The translations under genes and the position numbers were made by a program. A stretch of 64,000 bases of DNA from Mycolicibacterium litorale (lineage in GTDB: Bacteria > Actinomycetota > Actinomycetes > Mycobacteriales > Mycobacteriaceae). A model generated the notes under the pieces. That model worked only from the letters and a program-made list of their open reading frames with translations, ran no database searches and was not told where the DNA came from. The stretch covers positions 4,960,001 through 5,024,000 of the forward strand of contig CP019882.1 in the NCBI GenBank assembly GCA_002007745.1, in the 5' to 3' direction. Below are positions 7,729 through 16,128 of this stretch, in pieces (within the stretch, counting starts at the first letter, position 1; every line of letters starts with the position of its first letter).

Positions 7729-9235
7729 GATCGTCGGCAAGTTCCTCTCCACCCTGCCCGAAGACGACGACCACCCCTACCGCACCGGCCCCTGGCGCCC
7801 GCAGACCACCGAGTGGCGTGCCGACGACATCACCGTCGTCGACGGTGAGCTGCCCGCCGACCTCGACGGCGTGTACCTGCGCAACACCGAGAACCCGCTG
7901 CACCCCGCGCTGAAGACCTACCACCCCTTCGACGGCGACGGCATGCTGCACATCGTCGGGTTCCGCGACGGAAAAGCCTTCTACCGCAACCGCTTTGTCC
8001 GCACCGACGCATTCATCGCCGAGAACGACGCCGGCGGCCCGCTGTGGCCGGGACTGGCCGAACCGCTGTCACTGGCGAAGGCGGACTATGGCTGGGGCGC
8101 CCGAACCCTGCTCAAGGACGCCTCGAGCACCGATGTGGTGGTGCACCGCGGCGTCGCACTGACGAGTTTCTACCAGTGCGGTGACCTGTATCGAGTCGAT
8201 CCCTACACCGCCGAGACACTCGGCAAGGAGACCTGGAACGGCGCCTTCCCGGCCGGCTGGGGTGTCTCGGCGCATCCGAAGGTCGACGACAACACCGGCG
8301 AGATGCTGTTCTTCAACTACGCCAAGAGCGCGCCCTTTCTGCACTACGGGGTGATCGACGCCGACAACGAGCTGGTGCATTACGTCGACGTGCCACTACC
8401 CGGCCCGCGGCTCCCCCACGATATGGCGTTCACCCGAAACTATGTGATTCTCAACGACTTTCCACTGTTCTGGGAACCGGAACTGCTGGAGCGCGACCTG
8501 CACGTGGCCCGCTTCCACCGCGACATGCCGTCGCGCTTCGCGGTGTTGCCCAGGCGCGGCCGGAGTGCCGACGTGCAGTGGTTCGAGGCCGATCCGACCT
8601 ACGTGCTGCACTTCGTCAACGCCTACGAGGACGGCGTCGAGATCGTGCTCGACGGCTTCTTCCAAGGTGAGCCCGAACCGGTTGACAACGGCACCGGCAC
8701 CAAGTGGCAGCGCGCCTTCCGATTCCTGGCACTTGATCGCATGCAAGCCAGGCTGCACCGCTGGCGGCTCAACCTGGTGACCGGCGGACTGACCGAAGAA
8801 CCGTTGTCGGACAGCATCACCGAGTTCGGCATGATCAACGCCGGCCATGCCGGCGAGCCCTACCGATACGCCTACGCCGCCACCGGCAAGCCCGGCTGGT
8901 TCCTGTTCGACGGACTGGTTCGCCACGACGTCCGCACCGGCGCCGAACAGCGCTACCGCTTCGGTGACGGCGTCTACGGCAGTGAGACGGCGATGGCGCC
9001 GCGAGTCGGCAGCCGGGCCGAGGACGACGGTTACCTGGTGACCCTGACCACCGACATGGCAGCTGACTCGTCCTACTGCCTGGTGTTCGACGCCGCCCGC
9101 GTCGAAGACGGCCCGGTCTGCAAACTTCAACTGCCCGAACGGATCTCCAGCGGCACGCACTCGACGTGGGTGGCCGGCGACGCGCTGCGCCGGTGGCGTA
9201 CCGCCGATTCGGCCGCCGAGGCGATCGGGCTGTAG
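7718..9235 (+). CDS. Carotenoid oxygenase (carotenoid/stilbene cleavage dioxygenase) family protein
   Basis: The 505-residue protein shows the retinal pigment/carotenoid oxygenase pattern: GELPADLDGVYLRNTENPL, YHPFDGDGMLHIVGF (first iron-ligand region), WGVSAHPKVDD, LPHDMAFTRNYVILND and a C-terminal SGTHSTWVAGD with the last histidine. These non-heme iron enzymes cleave conjugated C=C bonds in carotenoids, stilbenes or phenylpropenes to aldehydes or ketones. It sits between a thiolase and a transcription factor in one overlapping operon, which suggests a catabolic or dedicated pathway rather than general carotenoid metabolism. Its substrate cannot be told from sequence. Confidence 0.88.
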   Translation: MDTEIVGKFLSTLPEDDDHPYRTGPWRPQTTEWRADDITVVDGELPADLDGVYLRNTENPLHPALKTYHPFDGDGMLHIVGFRDGKAFYRNRFVRTDAFIAENDAGGPLWPGLAEPLSLAKADYGWGARTLLKDASSTDVVVHRGVALTSFYQCGDLYRVDPYTAETLGKETWNGAFPAGWGVSAHPKVDDNTGEMLFFNYAKSAPFLHYGVIDADNELVHYVDVPLPGPRLPHDMAFTRNYVILNDFPLFWEPELLERDLHVARFHRDMPSRFAVLPRRGRSADVQWFEADPTYVLHFVNAYEDGVEIVLDGFFQGEPEPVDNGTGTKWQRAFRFLALDRMQARLHRWRLNLVTGGLTEEPLSDSITEFGMINAGHAGEPYRYAYAATGKPGWFLFDGLVRHDVRTGAEQRYRFGDGVYGSETAMAPRVGSRAEDDGYLVTLTTDMAADSSYCLVFDAARVEDGPVCKLQLPERISSGTHSTWVAGDALRRWRTADSAAEAIGL

Positions 9236-10188
9236 TGGTCGACATCAGCGACGCCGAGACGCCCACCGTCCTGGCGCCCGAGGGCCCCAATGCCATCGGC
9301 CGGATGCTGGGGCTGCTCGGCGACGAATGGAACCTGCTGATCGTGCAGCATGCGCTGCTCGGTGCCACCCGCTACAGCCAGTTCATGGCCCGGCTGCCCA
9401 TCTCGAACTCGGTGCTCACCAGCCGGTTGCAGACGCTGGTCGCCGACGGCCTGTTGACCCGCAAAGTGCACGCCTCGACCCGCGCCCGCACCGAGTACCT
9501 GACTACCGGGCGCAGCCGGTCGCTGTGGCCGACGATGCTCACAATCTGGGACTGGGAACGCAATTGGGTCACCGAGCACCGGGAGACGTTGCCGGCCATG
9601 CGCCACGAGATGTGCGGTTCGCGCTTCGCACCGCTGTTGCGGTGCAGCCGATGCCAGTGCCGGGTGACCGACGCCGAGGTGGCGTTGCGGCTTGGCCCGA
9701 GCGGTACCTGGGAGCGTTCGGCACCCGCGGCGGCGACCCGCCGGCGCTCAGAGTCCGACGCGACCGCCCGTCAGGCCGGGCTGTTCCCCGAGACGATGAG
9801 CGTGTTCGGCAACCGTTGGGCCGCAGCGTTACTCGTGGCGGCATTCCTGGGTACCACCCGGTTCACCGATTTCCAAAACCAGTTGGGCGCTCCCCCGAGC
9901 CTGCTCGCCGAACGTCTCCAGACGTTCTGCACCATCGGGGTACTCACCACCTCACCCACCGAACGGACCGGGCCGGAGCGCGCCGCCTACCTGCTCACCG
10001 ACAAGGGCCGGTCATTGTTCCCGGTGCTCGTCGCCGCCCTGCAGTGGGCGCAGTGGTGGTTTCAGGCGCCCGAGGGGCCGGCCATGGTGATCACCCACCA
10101 CGGCTGCGGTGCCGCTTTCACCGGTGAGCTGGCCTGCGACCGCTGCAACGAGCGCCTTATCGGCACCCATGTCGAGGTGCTCACTTAG
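9235..10188 (+). CDS. Transcriptional regulator with two tandem HxlR winged-helix domains
   Basis: GTG 9235 overlaps the carotenoid oxygenase stop by one base (TAGTG), so the 317-residue protein belongs to the same operon. Two HxlR-type winged helices are visible. The first includes LLGDEWNLLIVQHALLGATRYSQF and SNSVLTSRLQTLVADGLL (about residues 24-70); the second includes FGNRWAAALLVAAFLGTTRFTDF and PPSLLAERLQTF (about 190-240). Each is followed by a short cysteine pattern (CSRCQC; CGAAFTGELACDRC) that could bind metal or sense redox state. A single chain may act like an HxlR dimer. It probably controls its own operon; the effector is unknown. Confidence 0.85.
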   Translation: MVDISDAETPTVLAPEGPNAIGRMLGLLGDEWNLLIVQHALLGATRYSQFMARLPISNSVLTSRLQTLVADGLLTRKVHASTRARTEYLTTGRSRSLWPTMLTIWDWERNWVTEHRETLPAMRHEMCGSRFAPLLRCSRCQCRVTDAEVALRLGPSGTWERSAPAAATRRRSESDATARQAGLFPETMSVFGNRWAAALLVAAFLGTTRFTDFQNQLGAPPSLLAERLQTFCTIGVLTTSPTERTGPERAAYLLTDKGRSLFPVLVAALQWAQWWFQAPEGPAMVITHHGCGAAFTGELACDRCNERLIGTHVEVLT

Positions 10189-10789
10189 GTGGCAGTACCT
10201 GGAAGCCTTTGATGATCGCCGAGGAATCGGCGACGTAGGTGGGGTTGTCGGCCTTGATCGCCTGCACCGTCAGCGTCGTCACGTAGTTCACGTCGCCCGC
10301 CTGGTAGACCACGGCCAGCGACGTCGCCTTGCGGGCGGGGATCTTGCCCATGGCCGGGGCGGTGTAGGTGGTGGACTGCCCGGTGGATCCGCACACCTGC
10401 CTCGGAGTGGACTTGAGGTCGGTGACTTTGAGTTTGGCCACCAGCTGCTGATTCTGGGCGTCGAGGATCTGTTGCGGCTTGCCGACGTCGGCACCGACCT
10501 GCTGCAGGGTGACGACCGCGTTGGGGGTGAAGCCGTCCGAGTTCAGGCCGGTGTTGCGGATCGCGAACCGGATGGTCTCGGAATCCAGCTTGGTGGCGCG
10601 CTCCCAGCCCTGCGGCTGCGGTATGCGCAGCCGCGGCTCCTGGTCGGTCCGGGTGGGGATGTCGGTCATCGGCACGGAGACCTCGTCGCACTTGGCCGCG
10701 GTCGGTTTCTCGTCCTCCGAGCAGCCCGCGGTCGTCACCGCCAGCACGGCCACCACTACCGCCGACACCGGTCCCATCAGCTTGCGCAC
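10181..10789 (-). CDS. LpqN/LpqT-like lipoprotein
   Basis: A short positive N-terminus and hydrophobic stretch (VRKLMGPVSAVVVAVLAV) leads to TTAGC, a lipobox whose cysteine would be lipidated and anchored on the outer face of the membrane. The mature domain (PRLRIPQPQGWERATK, then NAVVTLQQVGA, then ITTLTVQAIKAD-type strands) resembles the mycobacterial LpqN/LpqT lipoprotein family, whose function is not firmly known. GTG 10789 with AAGGG upstream is the best start; GTG 10795 and TTG 10807 are alternatives. The 3' end overlaps the convergent HxlR gene by 8 bp. Confidence 0.75.
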   Translation of the reverse strand: MRKLMGPVSAVVVAVLAVTTAGCSEDEKPTAAKCDEVSVPMTDIPTRTDQEPRLRIPQPQGWERATKLDSETIRFAIRNTGLNSDGFTPNAVVTLQQVGADVGKPQQILDAQNQQLVAKLKVTDLKSTPRQVCGSTGQSTTYTAPAMGKIPARKATSLAVVYQAGDVNYVTTLTVQAIKADNPTYVADSSAIIKGFQVLPPK

Positions 10790-10856
10790 CCGCACATCCC
10801 TTCCCAAAAGCCCGGCTCAGCCTACCGGTGGCGGCGCAAATTCCGGCCGAAAACCG

Positions 10857-10883
10857 TTAGCACTCTCCGCCATCGAGTGCTAA
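10857..10883. promoter_or_regulatory. CIRCE element (HrcA operator)
   Basis: TTAGCACTC-N9-GAGTGCTAA matches the CIRCE consensus exactly, with nine-base arms at 10857-10865 and 10875-10883. CIRCE is bound by the heat-shock repressor HrcA. It lies 72 bp upstream of the Hsp20 start, so this chaperone should be repressed with groES/groEL and induced by heat. Confidence 0.93.
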
Positions 10884-10954
10884 TCTGGCCGTGCACAGTA
10901 AAGCTGCCCGCCAGGGTGGTGGGCTTGCGTTCAGCGATGCAGGAGGTGAGTACT

Positions 10955-11404
10955 GTGCTTCGCTTCGATCCGTTCAGTGACCTTGATGCCATGACCCGGG
11001 GCCTGCTGACCAGCCAGACTGGGACCGATCGCAGCCCGAGATTCATGCCGATGGACCTCTACAAGGTCGACGACCACTATGTGTTGACCGCCGACCTGCC
11101 CGGGGTGGACCCGGGATCGGTCGACGTCAGCGTCGACAACGGCACCCTGACCCTCACCGCACACCGCTCGGCGCGTTCGACGGACTCGGTGCAGTGGCTG
11201 ACCAGCGAGCGGTTCTTCGGCACCTACCGCCGCCAGCTGTCCCTCGGCGAGGGGATCGACACCACCAAGATCTCGGCCACCTACGAGAACGGGGTGCTGA
11301 CCGTGACGATCCCGCTGGCCGAGCGAGCCAGGCCGCGCCGCATCGAAGTCGCCCACTCCGGGGGCAGCAAGCCCATCGAGACGACGACCGTCGACGCAGG
11401 CTGA
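10955..11404 (+). CDS. Hsp20/alpha-crystallin small heat-shock protein
   Basis: The 149-residue protein begins VLRFDPFSDLDAMTRGLL and has the alpha-crystallin domain (about 38-135): PMDLYKVDDHYVLTADLPGV, a GTLTLTAHRS strand and ATYENGVLTVTIPLAE with the C-terminal hydrophobic anchor. Small heat-shock proteins hold unfolding proteins as oligomers without ATP. AGGAGG at 10941-10946 is 8 bases before GTG 10955, which fixes the start; longer in-frame extensions run back through non-coding DNA. A perfect CIRCE element lies upstream. Confidence 0.93.
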   Translation: MLRFDPFSDLDAMTRGLLTSQTGTDRSPRFMPMDLYKVDDHYVLTADLPGVDPGSVDVSVDNGTLTLTAHRSARSTDSVQWLTSERFFGTYRRQLSLGEGIDTTKISATYENGVLTVTIPLAERARPRRIEVAHSGGSKPIETTTVDAG

Positions 11405-11418
11405 CAGCCAAGGCGTTT

Positions 11419-11450
11419 CGGCTCGGCCGTCACCCGTGGCGGCCGAGCCG
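11419..11450. terminator. Stem-loop between convergent hsp20 and GNAT genes
   Basis: CGGCTCGGCCG (11419-11429) pairs perfectly with CGGCCGAGCCG (11440-11450) around a 10-base loop. It begins 15 bp after the hsp20 stop and includes the GNAT stop in its loop. There is no T-run, as is common for mycobacterial terminators, so bidirectional termination is inferred from position and stem strength. Confidence 0.5.
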
Positions 11451-12029
11451 GAACCTCAGGTTGTTGCGCACCGCGGGCCATTCGATGTCCAGGATCGAGT
11501 AGACCACGGTGTCGCGGCGTGATCCGTCGGCCAGCAACTGGTGACTGCGCAGCACACCGTCGAGCTTGGCACCCAACCGCTCGATGGCGGCCCTGCTGGT
11601 CTGGTTGAAGAAGTGCGTCCTGAATTCGACGGCAACGCACCCTAACTGGTCGAATGCGTGGGAGAGCATCACCAGCTTGGCCTCGGTGTTGACCCCGGTG
11701 CGCCGCGCCGAGGCCGAGTACCAGGTGTGCCCGATCTCAAGACGGCGGTTGGCGGCGTCGACGTGGAAGAAACTCGACGACCCGACCAGCACCCCGTCCA
11801 CGCGCCGTCGAATCGCATAGGTCACGCCCTGGTCGGCGGCTTGCAGGGCCTGCATCCGGCGTATCCAGTCCGCTGCGGTATCCGGTGACGGCGCACTGGT
11901 GAACCACAGTGAACCGACGTCACCGTCGGCGGCCGCCGCGGCGATCTCCTGCGCATGCGCCTCGTGCAGTGGCTCGAGCGAGACCCACTGCGGCCCAGTC
12001 AAAATGAGTGGCTCGACGAATCTGCTCAT
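11430..12029 (-). CDS. GNAT N-acetyltransferase, RimJ/RimL type
   Basis: The 199-residue protein has the RimJ/RimL-like GNAT fold: an N-terminal VSLEPLHEAHAQEIAAAA, RRVDGVLVGSSSFFHVD, LEIGHTWYSASARRTGVNTEAK (acetyl-CoA loop, about 100-120), and CVAVEFRTHFFNQTSRAAIERLGAK with the usual N-x-x-S-x-x-A-I-E helix. It would acetylate a primary amine on a protein N-terminus or small molecule; the target is unknown. It is last in a tight minus-strand run after the ABC-F and membrane-protein genes, so a role with antibiotic or ribosome stress is possible but unproved. Confidence 0.85.
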   Translation of the reverse strand: MSRFVEPLILTGPQWVSLEPLHEAHAQEIAAAAADGDVGSLWFTSAPSPDTAADWIRRMQALQAADQGVTYAIRRRVDGVLVGSSSFFHVDAANRRLEIGHTWYSASARRTGVNTEAKLVMLSHAFDQLGCVAVEFRTHFFNQTSRAAIERLGAKLDGVLRSHQLLADGSRRDTVVYSILDIEWPAVRNNLRFRLGRHG

Positions 12030-12032
12030 CGG

Positions 12033-12455
12033 TCAGCGCCGCCGAGTCAAGGCGGCGATCAGCGCCCATATCGAAGACGTCACCGCGCCGGCCGCGCAGA
12101 CCGCGCCGATGTAGAAGCCGTAGCCGGCCGACACCGACCCGCCGACGTTGAGGTGGTGGTACCAGTAGGTCAGCACGCCGACGAGGACGGAGATCACCAG
12201 CGCGGCCGCTGCGGCGAGCCGCGGCGAGAGATTGCGCGCCACCATCGCCCCGGTGACGATGAGGGCCGAGGACAGCAGCACGATCAACTGCCCCCCGCCG
12301 AAGTGCGGCGGCAACACGATGCTGCCCAGCGTTCCGCCGATCGCGCTGGCGTGCCCGCCGCCGTGCACCGAGGTGGTCAGCCACGGCAACCAGGCACTGA
12401 CCGACAGCACGGCGGCGAACAGCGCGACCAACCAGCCCGCACGCAGGTGTGCCAT
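12033..12455 (-). CDS. Small integral membrane protein of unknown function
   Basis: The 140-residue protein has about four hydrophobic segments (roughly 8-27, 50-72, 80-98, 112-135) and a short Gly/His loop (VHGGGHASAIGG). I do not recognise a functional family. It lies 9 bp after the ABC-F gene and 3 bp before the GNAT gene on the same strand, so the three are probably one transcript. The start ATG 12455 is the first residue before a membrane segment with positive N-terminal flank. Confidence 0.7.
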   Translation of the reverse strand: MAHLRAGWLVALFAAVLSVSAWLPWLTTSVHGGGHASAIGGTLGSIVLPPHFGGGQLIVLLSSALIVTGAMVARNLSPRLAAAAALVISVLVGVLTYWYHHLNVGGSVSAGYGFYIGAVCAAGAVTSSIWALIAALTRRR

Positions 12456-12464
12456 GGTCAGACC

Positions 12465-14042
12465 CTAACCCGCCTCGGTCAACACGCCCGGCAGCAGCAT
12501 CGACAACGTCCGGTCCAGGCCCAGCCGGGCCAGGAACTCGTCGTCGTGGCTGACCACGATCACCGCCCCGCGGTACGCCCGCATCGCCTCGATCAACTGG
12601 TCGACGCTGATGAGGTCAAGGTTGTTCGTCGGTTCGTCGAGCAGGATCAGCTGCGGGGGCGGATCGGCCAGCAGCAGCCGCGCCAGGGCGACGCGGAACC
12701 GCTCACCCCCGGAAAGGGTGCCCACCGGCCGGTGCACCGCGTCCCCGCGGAGCAGGAACCGGGCCAATCGGGTGCGCACCAGCGACTCCTCGAGCGCCGG
12801 CGCCGCAGTACGCACGTTGTCGAGCACGCTGGCCTGGTCGTCCAGGCCGTCGATGCGCTGCGGCAGGTAGCCGACCCGGTCGGTCAACAGCCTGCCGGCC
12901 CCACCGCCGCCGACCAGGTCTTCGAGCAGCGCGGTCTTGCCGATGCCGTTGGGGCCGACGATGCCGATCCGTTCCGGTCCCATCACCACCAGCGGCTCCT
13001 GGCCGCCCGGCAGTTCGGCAAGTCTGCGGCTGCTCGGCACGTCCGGGTCGGGCAGGTCGACGTGGATGTGCTCGTCGCTGCGGAGCCGGGCCTCGGCGGC
13101 CTGCAGGGTGTCGGCAGCCGCGGCCCTCTTGTCGTCGAGTTCGCTGCGGAGCTTGCCCGCCGAGACCTGGGCGGCCGACGCCCAGTTGTTCATCACGATC
13201 TTGGGCGCCCGCTTGTTGGCATAGTCCTTCTGCGCCTTGCGGTTCCGGCGTGCAAGTTTCACTTCGGCGGCGACTCGCTGGCGCTTTTCCGCGCGTACCG
13301 TCTGTTGTGCGGTCGCGACGGCCTGCGCGGCCGCGGCCTGCTCGTTGCGAAGATGCTCGCGCCATTGGTCGTAGGTGCCGCCATAGCTGGTCAGCCGGTG
13401 CTGGTGCAGTTCGGCGGTGTGGTCCATGCGGTTCAGCAGGGCGATGTCGTGGCTGACCACCACCAGTGTTCCCGGCCAGTCGGCGATGAGGTCGAACAAC
13501 CTGGTGCGGGCCCGCCGGTCGAGGTTGTTGGTGGGTTCGTCGAGCAGGGTGATGGCCGTCCGTTGCAGCCGAAGTGCGGTGATGGCCAGCAACATCGCCT
13601 CTCCCCCGGACACTTCGGCGACGGTGCGATCAAGGTCAGCGGCACCGAAGCCGATGACGCCCACAGCATCGGCGGCCCGGGATTCGATCTCCCAGTCCTC
13701 ACCGATGATCTCGAAATCCCGGCCGGTCCCCCGTCCAGCTTCGATCGCCCGCAGGGCGGCGAGCTTCCGGCCGACTCCGAGCACGTCGGCGATCGACGAA
13801 TCGGTTGCCAAAGTGAGGGATTGGGGCAGGTATCCGATGTCGGAGCCGGTGACGATCCGGCCACCGGTCGGGGTCAACTCGCCGGCGATCAACCGCAGCA
13901 GCGTCGACTTTCCGCTGCCATTGGCGCCGACCAGGCCGGTGCGGCCGGTCGACAGCGTGGCGGTGAGCTGCTCGAGCGCGACGGTTCCATCCGGCCAGAC
14001 GAAATCCAGATCGATCAGGGTGATTGCAGAATCGGTAGGCAT
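12465..14042 (-). CDS. ABC-F family ATPase (translation factor / possible ribosome protection)
   Basis: The 525-residue protein has two ABC ATPase domains on one chain and no membrane segments. Domain 1: Walker A GANGSGKST (about residue 40), signature VSGGEAM, Walker B TLLDEPTNNLD. Domain 2: Walker A GPNGIGKTA, signature LSGGERFR, Walker B LILLDEPTNNLD. The lysine/arginine-rich interdomain linker (KLARRNRKAQKDYANKRAPK) is typical of ABC-F proteins that enter the ribosomal E site; some give antibiotic resistance. The 100-bp leader contains AAAGGAC followed by a GTG that opens a short reading frame overlapping the gene start. It may be a regulatory leader peptide, but the evidence is weak. Confidence 0.9.
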   Translation of the reverse strand: MPTDSAITLIDLDFVWPDGTVALEQLTATLSTGRTGLVGANGSGKSTLLRLIAGELTPTGGRIVTGSDIGYLPQSLTLATDSSIADVLGVGRKLAALRAIEAGRGTGRDFEIIGEDWEIESRAADAVGVIGFGAADLDRTVAEVSGGEAMLLAITALRLQRTAITLLDEPTNNLDRRARTRLFDLIADWPGTLVVVSHDIALLNRMDHTAELHQHRLTSYGGTYDQWREHLRNEQAAAAQAVATAQQTVRAEKRQRVAAEVKLARRNRKAQKDYANKRAPKIVMNNWASAAQVSAGKLRSELDDKRAAAADTLQAAEARLRSDEHIHVDLPDPDVPSSRRLAELPGGQEPLVVMGPERIGIVGPNGIGKTALLEDLVGGGGAGRLLTDRVGYLPQRIDGLDDQASVLDNVRTAAPALEESLVRTRLARFLLRGDAVHRPVGTLSGGERFRVALARLLLADPPPQLILLDEPTNNLDLISVDQLIEAMRAYRGAVIVVSHDDEFLARLGLDRTLSMLLPGVLTEAG

Positions 14043-14179
14043 GGGTCTCCGTAGTGGTTGGCAGCAGCGGGCAGGTGAGCGGCGCTGTGATCCACGACGA
14101 GGACCGTCCTTTCTGGTGTTCGGGTTGGGTGTCGAACGGGGGCAACGCTAGCCAGGCTCGCCGGGCCCGGGCAACCGAT

Positions 14180-15075
14180 TTATCGCCCGGCGGGTGTCGA
14201 CGGCTCTGCCCAGTGGGTGCCGACCAGGACGAGGACGGCGCCGCCGACCCCGACGGCGGTCAACGAATCCCCGGCGAACAGCACACCGATCCCGGCCGCC
14301 CAGAGCGGCTCGGTTCCCAGCAGGAGGCTGACCCGCGCCGGGGACGTGCGCCGCACCGCCCATGCCTGGACGACGAAGGCGACCACCGTGCAGACCAGCG
14401 CCAGGTAGACGGTGAGCAGCCAAGCTGCGGTGCTCATATGGGCGGCGACGGGACCGAGTCCGCGTCCGGTGTGATGCGACAGCGCGACGAACACCACCAG
14501 ACCCGTGCAGAGTTGGACCAGCGTGACCCGCGCCGGGTTGAGCGGGCGATGACGGGACAGCCGCGCGATCGCCGTGATGTGCGCGGCCCGCGCGGCCGCG
14601 GCCAGCAGAATCAAGAGATCGCCGAGGCCCGGTGCGGTCCACCCCGTGGTTTGGGTCAGCAAGCCGACTCCCGCGACGGCCACCACCGCCGATCCATAGA
14701 ACGCGGCCGGCAACCGGGTCGCTGCTGCCGAGCGCGCGAACACCGGAGTCATGATCATGCTCAGCGAGATGATCAGCCCCGCGTTGGAGGCCGATGTCAT
14801 GGTGAGCCCGAGCGTCTCGAGGGTGAAGACGACGCTCAGCATGACCCCGAACAACACACCCGACATCAGTTCCGCGACGGTGATGCGACGCAAGCCGGCC
14901 GCCGACACAATCGCCAATCCGCCTGCTGCGAGCGCGAATCGGATCACCAGAAAGGCGAAGACAGCGTCGGGTACGACGACCGTCTTGGCGGCCAAGTAGC
15001 TCGAGCCCCAGGCGATGGCCACGCCCAGCACCGCGACGTCGACGCTGCGGGGGAGATGCGCCGGTGCGCGGACAT
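14180..15075 (-). CDS. EamA/DMT-family transporter, N-terminus probably frameshifted
   Basis: A 10-helix EamA (drug/metabolite transporter) protein with the two repeats: AIAWGSSYLAAKTVV at the first helix, LETLGLTMTSASNAGLIISL midway and GTEPLWAAGIGVLFAGD in the second repeat. The open frame can be traced to a GTG at 15178, but that adds about 30 hydrophilic, unlikely residues. An ATG at 15075 with AAAGGG 7 bases upstream gives MSAHRRISP. This would join in phase to RSVDVAVLGVAIAWG if one base were restored in the G run at 15049-15053. I therefore infer a lost base and a true start at 15075. It is divergent from a LysR gene that probably regulates it. Confidence 0.78.
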
Positions 15076-15198
15076 GGCGGTGCCCTTTCTCGGGGTGATC
15101 GGCGCACGGCGGGTCGGTCACGCCGGCAGATCCATCCTCGGGGGCCACGATTGAGTAGACAAGCAACTCTTTTTTCACCTAATACGTAGAATCACTAC

Positions 15199-16110
15199 AT
15201 GAATATCGAGCGGCTACGGCTGCTGCGCGCCCTCGCCGAACGGGGCACGGTGCATGCCGCCGCCGATGCGATGTCGCTCACCCCGTCGGCGGTCTCCCAA
15301 CAGCTCAAGATCCTGCAACGCGAGGCGGGCGTGCCACTGCTGGAGCCGGCCGGCCGCCGGGTACGACTCACCGACGCCGGCCGCATGCTGGTGGCGCGGG
15401 CTGATGACGTGCTCGCCGCGCTGGACCGCGCGCAGGCCGAAATGGACGCCTACCGCAGCACCCCGCGGGGTACCGTGCGCGTCGCGATGTTCCCCTCCGG
15501 TGCGGCGATGCTGCTGGCCGGGTTGATCACTCGCGCCGCAGCGATCGGCGTCGAAGTGCTCGGCCGTGACATCGACCAACCGGCCGCCAGCGCACCCGGC
15601 CAGCTCGCCGACTTCGACGTCGTGGTCGTCCACCGTGACGAGCGCGACACCACGGCGTGGGGTCCCCGAATTGAATCCACCCTGTTGCTGCGTGAACCGC
15701 TGGAAGTCCTGCTGCCCCCGCGGCATCGTCTCGCCGCCCGTAAGCGGGTGGGCTTGCGCGAACTGGCCGGCGAATCGTGGATTGGCGTCCAGGGCGGCCT
15801 CATGGTCGACGATGTGCTGCGGTCACTGGCCACACTGTCCGGAGTCGAGCCACGAATCGTGCAACGAGTCAACGACTTTCGGGTGGTCGAGGAGCTGGTG
15901 GCCGCCGGCGTGGGAATAGCGCTGTTACCGCGTTACGTCCTGACCGCGCGGCACCTCATTCGCAAACCGGTCAGTGGCATCCGGATCGGGCGGCGGATCG
16001 AGGCCGTCACCCGCACCGGGGCCAAGGCCCGTCCCGCGGTCAAGGCCGTCGTCGGCATCCTCGAGGCACTCGCCCGCGAGACGGTCGAGAGAAACGTCGG
16101 TCCGCACTGA
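15199..16110 (+). CDS. LysR-family transcriptional regulator
   Basis: The 303-residue protein begins MNIERLRLLRALAERGTVHAAA, followed by the winged helix with MSLTPSAVSQQLKILQ (about residues 26-41) and a periplasmic-binding-protein-like effector domain (about 90-290; LLREPLEVLLPPRHRLA, VAAGVGIALLPRYV). LysR regulators commonly control a divergent neighbour and respond to a small ligand. The divergent EamA transporter is the natural target. The short HAD gene starts 19 bp after its stop. Confidence 0.9.
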   Translation: MNIERLRLLRALAERGTVHAAADAMSLTPSAVSQQLKILQREAGVPLLEPAGRRVRLTDAGRMLVARADDVLAALDRAQAEMDAYRSTPRGTVRVAMFPSGAAMLLAGLITRAAAIGVEVLGRDIDQPAASAPGQLADFDVVVVHRDERDTTAWGPRIESTLLLREPLEVLLPPRHRLAARKRVGLRELAGESWIGVQGGLMVDDVLRSLATLSGVEPRIVQRVNDFRVVEELVAAGVGIALLPRYVLTARHLIRKPVSGIRIGRRIEAVTRTGAKARPAVKAVVGILEALARETVERNVGPH

Positions 16111-16128
16111 CCCGCTAGGTTCGACACC

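Noticed and set aside
11955..14054. Very long plus-strand open frame (about 700 codons) across the ABC-F gene
   Set aside because: It lies antisense to a clear two-domain ATPase, has no recognisable family pattern and is Gln/Arg/Gly-rich, as expected from antisense frames in GC-rich DNA.
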